From Gemmatimonadetes bacterium SCN 70-22 (GTDB lineage Bacteria; Gemmatimonadota; Gemmatimonadetes; Gemmatimonadales; Gemmatimonadaceae): a stretch of DNA of 64,000 nt. This document shows positions 53,496 through 61,688 of this stretch, piece by piece; position 1 is the stretch's first letter; every line of letters starts with the position of its first letter. The stretch is from positions 1-64,000 of the forward strand of contig MEDZ01000006.1 of NCBI GenBank assembly GCA_001724275.1. The letters are read 5' to 3'. The notes under the pieces are model-generated. The model saw nothing but the letters and a program-made list of their open reading frames with translations. It did not search any database and was not told the origin of the DNA. The position numbers and the translations under genes are program-made.

Positions 53496-55282
53496 CCGGG
53501 GGCGCCCGCATCACGCGCATCGCCGGGTCGCTGGTCGAGGCCACGCCCCTCACCGGTTCGCTCTACGAGCTGGCCTTCGTCGGGACGCGCCGCCTCCTCG
53601 GGGAGGTGATCCGGCAGGAGGGATCGCGCGCCACGCTCCAGGTGTACGAAGACACCACTGGCCTCGCGCTCGGCGAGCCGGTCGCCACCACCGGCGGGTC
53701 GTTAGGCGTGACACTCGGCCCCGGCCTGTTGGGCAGCGTCCTCGACGGCGTGGGGCGCCCGCTGGCGCGCGTCGCCGCCGCCACCGGCGACTTCATCACG
53801 CCGGGGGCCACGGCCGCCACGCTCGACGAGGACGCGCGCTGGACCTTTGCGCCGCGCGTCGCCGCCGGCGACACCGTGCGCGCCGGCGACGTGCTGGGGA
53901 CCGTGGACGAGAAGCCCGGACTCCCCCACCGGATCCTCGTCCCGCACGGCGTCGAGGGAGTCGTGCGCCGCCTGGAGGCCGGGGCGTACACGGTGCGCGA
54001 CGCGGTCGGTGAGCTCGAGGATGGCACGCCGCTTCGCCTCTCGCATGCCTGGCCCGTGCGCGTGCCGCGGCCGTTTCACCGGCGGCTCCCGCCGTCCCGG
54101 CCGTTCATCACCGGGCAGCGCGTCTTCGACCTCCTCTTCCCCGTGGCCGAAGGCGGGGCCTGCATCGTCCCCGGCGGCTTCGGCACGGGGAAGACCATCG
54201 TGCAGCAGTCGCTCGCCAAGTTCGCCGAGGCCGACGTGGTGGTGTACGTGGGGTGCGGCGAACGCGGCAATGAGATGACCGACGTGCTCACCGAGTTCCC
54301 GGCCCTCATCGACCCGCGCACCACGCGACCGGTGATGGATCGCGCCGTGCTCGTGGTGAATACCTCGAACATGCCCGTTGCAGCTCGCGAGGCGTCGATC
54401 TACCTCGGCGTCACGATCGCCGAGTACTACCGAGACATGGGGTACCGGGTGGCGCTGATGGTCGACAGCACCTCGCGTTGGGCAGAGGCACTGCGCGAGA
54501 TGGCGGCGCGGCTGCAGGAGATGCCGGGCGAGGAGGGATATCCCACGTACCTCGCCAGCCGGCTCGGGCAGTTCATGGAACGCGCGGGTCGCGTGCAGGC
54601 GGCCGGGGCCCCGGAGCGGCACGGGGCAGTCACCATCATCAGCGCCATCTCTCCGCCCGGCGGGGATTTCTCGGAGCCGGTGACGCAGGCGGCGTTGCGT
54701 GTGGCGGGGGCGATGTGGGCACTCGACGCCTCGCTGGCGCACCAGCGCCACTACCCGGCCGTCGACTGGGACACGTCGTTCTCCCTCTTCGCGTCGCACG
54801 TGCGCGACCACTTTGCCGAGGCCGGTGGGAGCGACTGGGATGCGCTGCGCGCCGAGATGGTGGCGCTGCTGCAGCGGGAGCGCGAGTTGCGAGACATCGC
54901 CAGTCTCGTGGGACCCGATGCGCTCGAGGATGCCGATCGGCTGGCGATGGACGTCGCCGCGCTGGTGCGCGAGGTGATCCTGCGCCAGAACGCCTTCCAC
55001 CCCAACGACGCCGTCTCGTCGGTCGCGCGCACCTACGCCCTGGCCTCGGTTGCGGTGGCGCTGCATCGCGCCGCGACCGACGCGCTCGCCGATGGTGTCC
55101 CGCTGGCCCGGCTCGACCTGGTGGCTCCGCGCCGTGCGCTGGCCGCCCTGCGCGATGGTGACGAGGGCGACGTCGCGGCGCTCGCCGCCGCCGCGCGTGA
55201 GGCGGTGCGCGAGGTGGCGCCGCGCACGTACCCGCCGAGCGCGCCCGACGCCACGCCATCCACGCGAGGATCCGTCGCATGA
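53492..55282 (+). CDS. ntpA: V/A-type ATPase catalytic subunit A
   Basis: The 596-residue catalytic subunit carries the P-loop GGFGTGKT (about 228-235). GERGNEMTDVLTEFP is the catalytic-Glu-containing segment, with an A-type insertion at about 115-190 (VEGVVRRLEAGAYTVRDAVGE) that F-type beta lacks. MVDSTSRWAEALREMAARL and PGGDFSEPVTQAALR are Walker B and later motifs. The family length is about 590. The start overlaps the F stop by 4 bp (ATGA). The order A, B, D follows the usual V/A operon. Confidence 0.96.
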   Translation: MTGGARITRIAGSLVEATPLTGSLYELAFVGTRRLLGEVIRQEGSRATLQVYEDTTGLALGEPVATTGGSLGVTLGPGLLGSVLDGVGRPLARVAAATGDFITPGATAATLDEDARWTFAPRVAAGDTVRAGDVLGTVDEKPGLPHRILVPHGVEGVVRRLEAGAYTVRDAVGELEDGTPLRLSHAWPVRVPRPFHRRLPPSRPFITGQRVFDLLFPVAEGGACIVPGGFGTGKTIVQQSLAKFAEADVVVYVGCGERGNEMTDVLTEFPALIDPRTTRPVMDRAVLVVNTSNMPVAAREASIYLGVTIAEYYRDMGYRVALMVDSTSRWAEALREMAARLQEMPGEEGYPTYLASRLGQFMERAGRVQAAGAPERHGAVTIISAISPPGGDFSEPVTQAALRVAGAMWALDASLAHQRHYPAVDWDTSFSLFASHVRDHFAEAGGSDWDALRAEMVALLQRERELRDIASLVGPDALEDADRLAMDVAALVREVILRQNAFHPNDAVSSVARTYALASVAVALHRAATDALADGVPLARLDLVAPRRALAALRDGDEGDVAALAAAAREAVREVAPRTYPPSAPDATPSTRGSVA

Positions 55283-56670
55283 TCGCCCTCGAACGCCGTT
55301 ACCGGGGCGCCTCGTATGCCGCCGGCCCTCTCCTCTTCGTCGAGCAGGTCCGGGGGGTCGCGCTGGGGGAGTGGGTGGTGATCCGCGACGCAGGACACGC
55401 CGACCGTCGCGGGCAGGTGATCGAGACGTCGGAGTCGGTGACGGTGGTGCAGCTCCTCGACGAGAGCATCGGCCTCGCCCCCCACGCCGTCGACATTGCC
55501 TTTACCGGCCGGGTGGCGACCACCCCGGTGGGGCGGGACTTGTTAGGCAGGGCATTCGATGGGCACGGGGCCCCGGTCGATGGGCTCCCGGCGCCGATCG
55601 GCGAGGCGGTGCGATCGGTCAACGGCGCCCCGCTCAACCCGGTGCGCCGCCGCCCCCCATCCGACTTCATCGAGACGGGGATGTCGGCGATCGACGCGAT
55701 GAACACGCTGGTGCGCGGGCAGAAGCTCCCGATCTTCTCGGGTCCCGGCTTGCCCGCGCTCGAGATCGCCGCCCGCATCGTGGAGGGGGCGCGTGCCCCG
55801 CGCGACGAGCCCTTCGCCGTGGTCATGGCCGGCGTGGGGATCACGGCGCGCGAGTCGGGGGAGTTCCTCGACCGCGTGCGCGCGAGCGGCGTGCTGCCGC
55901 GCACCCTGCTGTACATCAACGAAGCATCACATCCCGCCGTCGAGCGCCTCAACGCCCCGCGCCTTGCCCTCACCAGCGCCGAGTTCCTGGCGTTCGAGGC
56001 CGGGATCCACGTCCTGGTCGTCATCGCCGACATGACGCACTACTGCGAGGCCCTCCGCGAGATTGCCACCGCGCGCGAGGAGATCCCCGGGCGACGCGGC
56101 TACCCGGGCTACATGTACACCGACCTCGCGAGCATCTACGAGCGCGCCGGGCTGGTGCAGGGGCGCGAGGGCTCGATCACCCAGATCCCGATCCTGACGA
56201 TGCCCGACGAGGACATCACGCATCCGATTCCCGACCTCACCGGCTACATCACCGAGGGGCAGGTGGTGCTGAGCCGCGAGCTGCAACGGCGCGGGGTCAA
56301 CCCGCCGATCGACGTGTTGCCGAGCCTGAGCCGGCTGATGAGCGCCGGGATCGGGAAGGGGAAGACGCGCGCGGAGCACCGGCAGTGGTCGGATCAGCTG
56401 TACGCCAGCTACGCGCGCGGACGCGAGGCGCGCACGATGGCCGCGATCGTCGGCGCCAGCGGCCTCGCCGAGGCCGACCGACGGGCGCTGGATTTCGCCG
56501 ACCGCTTCGAGCGGGAGTTCGTGAACCAGGGGGCGGGACGGCGCACCATCGATGAGACGTTCGAGATCGGCTGGACGCTGCTGGGACAGCTTCCGCGCGA
56601 GGACCTGGTGCGCATCGACGATGCGACGTGGGCCGCCCGCGCGGCGCCCGTGACGCCGCCGTCGCCATGA
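55279..56670 (+). CDS. ntpB: V/A-type ATPase regulatory subunit B
   Basis: The 463-residue non-catalytic nucleotide-binding subunit lacks the P-loop: the equivalent segment reads KLPIFSGPGLPALEIAARI. The family signatures IDAMNTLVRGQKLPIF, VVIADMTHYCEALREIATAREEIPGRRGYPGYMYTDLA and INPLSRL-like PPIDVLPSLSRLM are clear. Together with A it forms the alternating hexamer. Its ATG overlaps the A stop, and its own stop overlaps the D start by 4 bp (ATGA). Confidence 0.96.
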   Translation: MIALERRYRGASYAAGPLLFVEQVRGVALGEWVVIRDAGHADRRGQVIETSESVTVVQLLDESIGLAPHAVDIAFTGRVATTPVGRDLLGRAFDGHGAPVDGLPAPIGEAVRSVNGAPLNPVRRRPPSDFIETGMSAIDAMNTLVRGQKLPIFSGPGLPALEIAARIVEGARAPRDEPFAVVMAGVGITARESGEFLDRVRASGVLPRTLLYINEASHPAVERLNAPRLALTSAEFLAFEAGIHVLVVIADMTHYCEALREIATAREEIPGRRGYPGYMYTDLASIYERAGLVQGREGSITQIPILTMPDEDITHPIPDLTGYITEGQVVLSRELQRRGVNPPIDVLPSLSRLMSAGIGKGKTRAEHRQWSDQLYASYARGREARTMAAIVGASGLAEADRRALDFADRFEREFVNQGAGRRTIDETFEIGWTLLGQLPREDLVRIDDATWAARAAPVTPPSP

Positions 56671-57299
56671 GCCAGCGCGAACGCCTCGCCGCCACCCGCA
56701 TCAACCTGCTGCGCGCGCGCAAGGAGCTGGCGCGCGTGCAGAAGGGGGCGTCGCTCGTCAGGCGCAAGCGCGAGGCGCTGGTGGCCGAGCTGTTCCGGAT
56801 CGCCCGGCCGGCCATGGACGTCCGCTCGCGCATCGCCGCCGCCGCGCGCGAGGCGTCCGAGTCCCTCGTCGACGCACTGGGCGTCCACGGGGCAGGGGAG
56901 CTCGAGCGCATGTCGTGGCCCGTACGCGAGGTCGTCGTCGAGTTGCAGCCGGCGACCGTCTGGGGGATCCCCGTGTCGGACGTGACGGCGAGGCCGCAGC
57001 TGCGCCGGAGCCTGGCCGCGCGCGCCCTCGCCCCGGCCACCGCCGGCCCCGCCGCGTCGAACGCCGCCTCGCGCTTCGAGGCGCTGGCCGACCTCCTGAT
57101 CGACGCCGCGCCGCGCGAACAGCGCGTGCGGCGGCTCGGCGAGGCGGTCTCGCGCGCGAGCCGTCAACTTCGCACCCTCGAGCACCAGCTCGCCCCCCGT
57201 GTTGCCCGGCAGATCGCCGCCGTGCGCCAGCAGCTCGACGAGCGCGAGCGCGAGGAACGGCTCCGGCTCAAGCACGTGCAGCACCGGCGGTCGAGGTAG
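56667..57299 (+). CDS. ntpD: V/A-type ATPase rotor subunit D
   Basis: The 210-residue rotor axle is made of two long antiparallel helices (ATRINLLRARKELARVQKGA, then RRKREALVAELFRIARP; and LGEAVSRASRQLRTLEHQL, then PRVARQIAAVRQQLDERERE). A short central domain contains the VELQPATVWGIPV region. The Lys/Arg start and the Arg-rich C-terminal helix (RLRKLKHVQ-like) are typical. It ends the operon; the 14-bp repeats follow after 50 bp. ATG 56667 overlaps the B stop, and the in-frame 56628 start is rejected. Confidence 0.92.
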   Translation: MSQRERLAATRINLLRARKELARVQKGASLVRRKREALVAELFRIARPAMDVRSRIAAAAREASESLVDALGVHGAGELERMSWPVREVVVELQPATVWGIPVSDVTARPQLRRSLAARALAPATAGPAASNAASRFEALADLLIDAAPREQRVRRLGEAVSRASRQLRTLEHQLAPRVARQIAAVRQQLDEREREERLRLKHVQHRRSR

Positions 57300-57349
57300 G
57301 TGCCGCCGGCGAGGCGAGTGCGAGGGGGGCGGCCCCGCCTGTCCAGAGT

Positions 57350-57391
57350 CGATGCGACGGCGCCGATGCGACGGCGTCGATGCGACGGCGC
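57350..57391 (+). repeat. 14-bp tandem repeat, three copies
   Basis: The unit CGATGCGACGGCG(C/T) occupies 57350-57363, 57364-57377 and 57378-57391, followed by a partial CGACACG. It sits between the subunit D stop and the stop of the apaG-like gene on the other strand, and is not coding. A role in transcript end formation is possible but not shown. Confidence 0.85.
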
Positions 57392-57406
57392 CGACACGCG
57401 GTGCGG

Positions 57407-57820
57407 TCAGCCTCCCCACCCCCCGTTGCTCTCCGCCACCAGCGCAAAGCGCGGAACGATCGCGTCGAACTCCGACCCGTCGTCGCGCACGAAGTGGTAG
57501 CTCCCCTCCATCCATCCCACCGGCGAGGTGAGGACGCAGGTCGACGAGTACTCGTGCGCCGTGCCGGGCGCGATGCGAGGCTGCTCGCCGACGACGCCGT
57601 CGCCCTCGACGACGGTGTCGGGTGCCCCCTCGTCGTGGATCAGCCAGCGGCGCGTCAGGAGGCGCGCCGCTGGCGCGCCGATGTTCTCGATGCGGATGCG
57701 ATACGAGAAGACGAAGTGCCCCGCCCCTGGATTCGACCGCCCGGCCACGTACGCGGGGCGGGCGGTAATCCGGATGCCGTCGGTGATGCGGTGGTGCAGG
57801 GCGACCCTGGCGGCGGCCAT
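57407..57820 (-). CDS. apaG: ApaG-family protein
   Basis: The 137-residue beta-sandwich protein carries the ApaG core. GHFVFSYRIRIENIGAPAARLLTRRW, then VVGEQPRIAPGTAHEYSSTCVL and SPVGWMEGSYHFVRDDG, are the conserved strands and the GxxPxLxPG-like turn. The family is a fibronectin-III-like fold implicated in divalent-cation or diadenosine-nucleotide homeostasis; the exact reaction is not known. ATG 57820 is used because the longer frame upstream shows no similarity, but no clear ribosome site precedes it. It is convergent with the ATPase operon and next to a TetR gene on the same strand (75 bp). Confidence 0.85.
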   Translation of the reverse strand: MAAARVALHHRITDGIRITARPAYVAGRSNPGAGHFVFSYRIRIENIGAPAARLLTRRWLIHDEGAPDTVVEGDGVVGEQPRIAPGTAHEYSSTCVLTSPVGWMEGSYHFVRDDGSEFDAIVPRFALVAESNGGWGG

Positions 57821-57894
57821 TCGTGGAGGCTGAGGGGAGTGGGTGACGGCGACGCACCGCGTGCCATGCATGGGAGCTATCAACGAAACGCCGC

Positions 57895-58596
57895 TCACTC
57901 CACCGCGGTTTCGCCTCGCTCGTAGGTCCCGAGATATCCGAACATCGCGCGACGCAACTCTTCCATGTAGCGCGAGCGCTGCTTCGGCGCCGAACGGGCC
58001 ATCTGGGTCGTGATCGCTTCGCCGATCACCATCAGGATCTCGACGCGCCGGGCACACTCTCCCCGCGTGGCCGCCGGGTCTCGCATGCCGAGCAACGCGA
58101 CCAGCGCCTTCCCCATGGCCTCGCGCGCCGCCGCGTCCTTCATGGAGGGCGCCGATTCCATGCCGTGAAGGACGAAGTACGCCGGGGTGCGCGCCATGAA
58201 GTCGGCGAGGAGGGCGAGCAGGCGATCCACGAATGCCGCGAAGGGAAGCCGTGACCACTCGCTCGCCTGAGCCTGGATCCGAGCGGCCATCGCGTGCCCC
58301 TCGGCGGCGTACCGCCGGCGCAGCGCCTCGAAGATGGCATCCTTCGTCGGGAAGAAGTGGTACATCGACCCGACCGACGCCCCGGCGCGACGCGCCAGCT
58401 CGTGGACCGAGCAGGCCGATGGGCCCGCCTCGATGATGAGCGCCTCGGCGGCGTCGAGGATCTCGTCGACGCGTCGCCGTCCGCGCTCCTGCCGGGGGAG
58501 GCGCTGTGCCAGCCCCTCGCTCCCCTCGTCGGCCACGGACGCCGACGCCAGCGGCGTCGTGCGTCCGCGACCCTTCGCTGGCGGCTCAACGGTCAT
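57895..58596 (-). CDS. TetR-family transcriptional regulator
   Basis: This 233-residue repressor has an N-terminal TetR helix-turn-helix: VDEILDAAEALIIEAGPSACSVHELARRAGASVGSMYHFFPTKDAIFEALRRR. The signature includes the GxSxGSxYxHFxxK motif as GASVGSMYHFFPTK. The rest is an all-helical ligand-binding core (AARIQAQASEWSRLPFAAFVDRLLALL). About 40 residues of Ala/Glu/Arg-rich tail precede the domain, so the start could be at an internal codon. It is divergent from the RND operon with 136 bp between them, and the palindromes at 58658-58671 in the efflux promoter make it the likely repressor of that pump. Confidence 0.88.
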   Translation of the reverse strand: MTVEPPAKGRGRTTPLASASVADEGSEGLAQRLPRQERGRRRVDEILDAAEALIIEAGPSACSVHELARRAGASVGSMYHFFPTKDAIFEALRRRYAAEGHAMAARIQAQASEWSRLPFAAFVDRLLALLADFMARTPAYFVLHGMESAPSMKDAAAREAMGKALVALLGMRDPAATRGECARRVEILMVIGEAITTQMARSAPKQRSRYMEELRRAMFGYLGTYERGETAVE

Positions 58597-58652
58597 CGGC
58601 GTGCGGATTCGGCCCGGCGAGCGGGCAGTGGCGACCGGCGTTCATACTAGGA

Positions 58653-58681
58653 TTGACATTCTAGAATATTCGTTCTTAAAT
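58653..58681 (+). promoter_or_regulatory. RND operon promoter with overlapping TetR operator
   Basis: TTGACA (58653-58658) and TTAAAT (58676-58681) have the standard 17-bp spacer. The spacer holds two overlapping perfect palindromes, ATTCTAGAAT (58658-58667) and GAATATTC (58664-58671). A repressor bound here would occlude the promoter. The AT richness contrasts with the flanks. Confidence 0.7.
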
Positions 58682-58732
58682 TGCAAGCGGAACTCGCATG
58701 CCACTTGCCACTCCCCGGACGAGCCATTGCCC

Positions 58733-60370
58733 GTGTCCATTCATCGCCCTCCCCGTCGCGGGAGCATCCGGCGTCGCCCTGCCTGCGCGGCCGTCGTCCC
58801 CGAGCAGCGCGCGCCACGCCGCGTCGCGAGTGTCCTGGTGGCCACGGTCCTGGCACTTGCCGCCCTCACGCCGGTGCTCGCCGGCGCGCAGTCCGGCCGC
58901 GCCGCCAGCGTCGCCGCCCCTCCTGCTGCGGCATCGGGCGAGGCGGCGTCGGCGGCCGTTGCTCGTCAGGCACGCGCGGGCGCCGACAGCATCCCGCTCA
59001 CGCTCGAGCAGGCGCTCGCCCGCGCACTCGGCGAGAGCCAGGAGGTGCGCCTGGCCCGCGCGCAGGTCTCGCTGGCCGATGCGCAGGTCACCGCCGTGCG
59101 CGCGCAGGCGCTCCCGCAGATCGACGCGTCGCTCTCGTACACCCGGACCTATCGATCGCCGTTCAACACCGGGGGGATGGCGATCCCCGATTCGATGAAG
59201 TTCGAGCCCGACTCGACCGGAACGGTGCTCGAGCGATTGAAGTACCTCGAGGAGAACGCCGAGAAGGCCGGGTTGGGGGGACTCGGGTCGCTGTTCAGCG
59301 GGCTCCCCTTCGGCCGCCCGAACACCTACGTCGGGACCATCACCGGGTCGCAGGTGCTCTACTCCGGCGGGCGCGTCGGCGCGGCGCTGCGGATTGCCTC
59401 CGCGTACCGCGACATGGCGAGCCTGGACTATCGCGAGCATGTGTCCGAGGTGGGGCTGCAGGTGCGGCGCGCCTATGTGCGGGCGGCGCTGTCGCAGCAA
59501 CTGGAGCAGATTGCCCAGGCGGCGCTCGACCAGGCCGAGCGCTTCCTGGCGCAGGAGCGCCTGCGGCTGCAGGCAGGGACGGCGTCGGAGCTGGAAGTCC
59601 TCCGTGCCGAGGTGGCGGCGGAGAACCTGCGGCCGCAGCTGGTCGAGGCCCGCAACGGCGCCGAGGTGTCGCTCCTCGACCTCAAGCGTCTCGTCGACCT
59701 TCCGCTGACGCAGCCCGTGCGCCTGACGACTGCCCTCGTGGCGCCGGCCAGCGTCGACACGCTCGCCGATCCCGATCCCGTGCGCGTGGCCGATGAGCGC
59801 GCGGCCGTGGCCGCGGCCGATCGCCAGGTCTCGATCCGCGAACGGCAGGTGACGATTGCCCGCGGGAATTTCCTCCCCTCGGTGGGACTGCGCGTGAACT
59901 ACGGCGGCCAGCGCTTCCCGAACACCGTGTGGGGGCTCGGCGGGGCGCCGCTGCGGCGCGACGTCTCGGCGACGATCGGCATCCAGCTCCCGCTCTTCAC
60001 CGGCTTCCGGCGTTCGGCCGAGCTGAACCAGGCGCAGGTGGAACTGGAGCGCTCCCGATTGCAGCTGGGACAGCTGCGCGAGGGGGTGCAGGTGGAGTAC
60101 CAGCGCGCGCGCGGCGAGCGGGCGCGAGCGCTGGCGAGCATCGCCGCGCGGACGCGCAACGTGGAGCAGGCGCAGCGCGTGCACGACCTCACCGTCCTGC
60201 GGTACGAACAGGGGCTGGCCACGCAGCTCGAAGTGTCCGACGGGCGGCTCGCCCTCCTGCAGGCGCGCACGAACCTGGCCCAGGCGACGGCCGACTTCCT
60301 CCTTGCCGACGCGAGCGTCGACCGCGCCCTCGGGCGCGTTCCCGCAGTCGTTGCCGGCCGCCAGCGGTGA
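58733..60370 (+). CDS. TolC-family outer-membrane efflux channel
   Basis: The 545-residue outer-membrane protein has a signal peptide (about residues 22-45, VLVATVLALAALTPVLAGAQ). The two OEP repeats include LTLEQALARALGESQEVRLA at the start of the first and IRERQVTIARGNFLPSVGLRVNY in the second, with long coiled-coil helices (QLEQIAQAALDQAERFLAQE) between. Such proteins form trimers that span outer membrane and periplasm. I chose the GTG at 58733, about 52 bp after the -10 box; no ATG is available in this frame near the signal. It is the first gene of the operon, and the adaptor and permease follow. Confidence 0.88.
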   Translation: MSIHRPPRRGSIRRRPACAAVVPEQRAPRRVASVLVATVLALAALTPVLAGAQSGRAASVAAPPAAASGEAASAAVARQARAGADSIPLTLEQALARALGESQEVRLARAQVSLADAQVTAVRAQALPQIDASLSYTRTYRSPFNTGGMAIPDSMKFEPDSTGTVLERLKYLEENAEKAGLGGLGSLFSGLPFGRPNTYVGTITGSQVLYSGGRVGAALRIASAYRDMASLDYREHVSEVGLQVRRAYVRAALSQQLEQIAQAALDQAERFLAQERLRLQAGTASELEVLRAEVAAENLRPQLVEARNGAEVSLLDLKRLVDLPLTQPVRLTTALVAPASVDTLADPDPVRVADERAAVAAADRQVSIRERQVTIARGNFLPSVGLRVNYGGQRFPNTVWGLGGAPLRRDVSATIGIQLPLFTGFRRSAELNQAQVELERSRLQLGQLREGVQVEYQRARGERARALASIAARTRNVEQAQRVHDLTVLRYEQGLATQLEVSDGRLALLQARTNLAQATADFLLADASVDRALGRVPAVVAGRQR

Positions 60371-60474
60371 CTGCCATGCGCCTCACGCCGCACCCCTTGC
60401 ACCTGACCGCACGCCCCGGCGCCGCCCGACACGCGCCGTGCGTCCCGACTCCCGACCTTTCCGACGAGCGCACG

Positions 60475-61683
60475 ATGTCACGCCGATTGCAGATTGTTCC
60501 GCCCCTCCACCTGTCCCCCCGGGGCGGCTCGGCCCGCGTCAGCACGGTGCGGATGATGGGGATCGTCGGCGCGGTGGTCTTCCTTGCCGCGTGCGGCGCT
60601 TCGGGCGGGGAGGGGGCGTCGGCGTCCGCCGCGAAGGGCGAGGCGCCGGGCGCCTCCGACACGCGCGCCAAGGCGCTGCTCGTCTTGACGTCGCAGGACC
60701 TGGTGGTCGCCAGGTCGGCCGAGATCGGCGACGCCGTCGTGCTGAGCGGCCCCCTGCAGCCCAAGGAGGTCGTGGCGCTCCGCGCGCGCGTGGGCGGGAC
60801 GATCACCGGGCTGCGGGTCGACCGCGGCTCGCCGGTGCGGGGCGGGGAGCGCCTGGCGACGATTCGCGCCGCTGGGATCGTGAGCCAGGCGGCGGGGGCC
60901 AAGGCGTCGGTCGCCGCCGCCGAGGCGAACCGCGCGCTGGCGCAGCAGCGGCTGGAGGCCGCGCGCTCGCTCTTTGCCGCCGGCGCGATGTCGGCGATCG
61001 AGCGCCAGAGTGCCGAGGCGGCGTACGAGGCCGCCGTGGCGCAGGTGGCGGCGGCGAAGGCGCAGGAGACGAGCGCCAGCGAGGCCGCCGACTACACCAG
61101 CGTGGTCTCGCCGATCGATGGCGTGGTCAGCGCCCGCACGAGGCGCGACGGTGAGAGCGTCGCGCCTAACGATGAGATCCTGACCGTCGTGAGCGGGCGC
61201 ACCCTCGACCTCGCGGGGCAGATCGGCGTCGACGATGCGGCGCGCGTGCGCGCGGGGCAATCGGTGACCTTCACCCTCGACGCCTTCCCGGGTGAGGTGT
61301 TCCGCGGGCGGGTAGCGCGCGTGGACCCGGTCGCCGATCCCGGTACCCGGCAGGTCGGGGTGCACGTCGAACTGCCGAATCCCGGGGGGCGCATCGTCGG
61401 CGGGCAGTTTGCGCGCGGGCGCATCGCGCTCGGCAGCGTGACGGCCATCGTCATCCCCATGACGGCGGTGCAGGGAGGGGCGCTCGACGGCAAGGGCGGG
61501 TATGTGTACGTCGTGGCCAACGGGCGAATCAGCCGCCGCGCGGTCACGCTGGGCGTGCGCGACGAGGCGGCTGGCACCGTCGCCGTGACCAGCGGCCTGG
61601 CCGCCGGTGAACAGGTGATCGCCACCCCCACCACGGACGTGGTCGACGGCGCGGCGGTCCGCGTCGTGGCCCCGAAGGAGTAG
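60475..61683 (+). CDS. RND efflux periplasmic adaptor (membrane fusion protein)
   Basis: This protein of about 402 residues is a predicted lipoprotein. VRMMGIVGAVVFLAACGAS (Cys at about residue 40) is a strong lipobox, and the start could also be an internal codon closer to it or ATG 60376. The adaptor domains follow: lipoyl-like (VALRARVGGTITGLRVDRGSPV and SPIDGVVSARTRRDGESV), a coiled-coil hairpin (AAAEANRALAQQRLEAARSL) and a beta-barrel (LAGQIGVDDAARVRAGQSVTF). The C-terminal membrane-proximal part is VYVVANGRISRRAVTLGVRDE. It connects the RND pump to TolC and shares the operon (105 bp after TolC, 6 bp before the permease). Confidence 0.9.
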   Translation: MSRRLQIVPPLHLSPRGGSARVSTVRMMGIVGAVVFLAACGASGGEGASASAAKGEAPGASDTRAKALLVLTSQDLVVARSAEIGDAVVLSGPLQPKEVVALRARVGGTITGLRVDRGSPVRGGERLATIRAAGIVSQAAGAKASVAAAEANRALAQQRLEAARSLFAAGAMSAIERQSAEAAYEAAVAQVAAAKAQETSASEAADYTSVVSPIDGVVSARTRRDGESVAPNDEILTVVSGRTLDLAGQIGVDDAARVRAGQSVTFTLDAFPGEVFRGRVARVDPVADPGTRQVGVHVELPNPGGRIVGGQFARGRIALGSVTAIVIPMTAVQGGALDGKGGYVYVVANGRISRRAVTLGVRDEAAGTVAVTSGLAAGEQVIATPTTDVVDGAAVRVVAPKE

Positions 61684-61688
61684 CGGCG

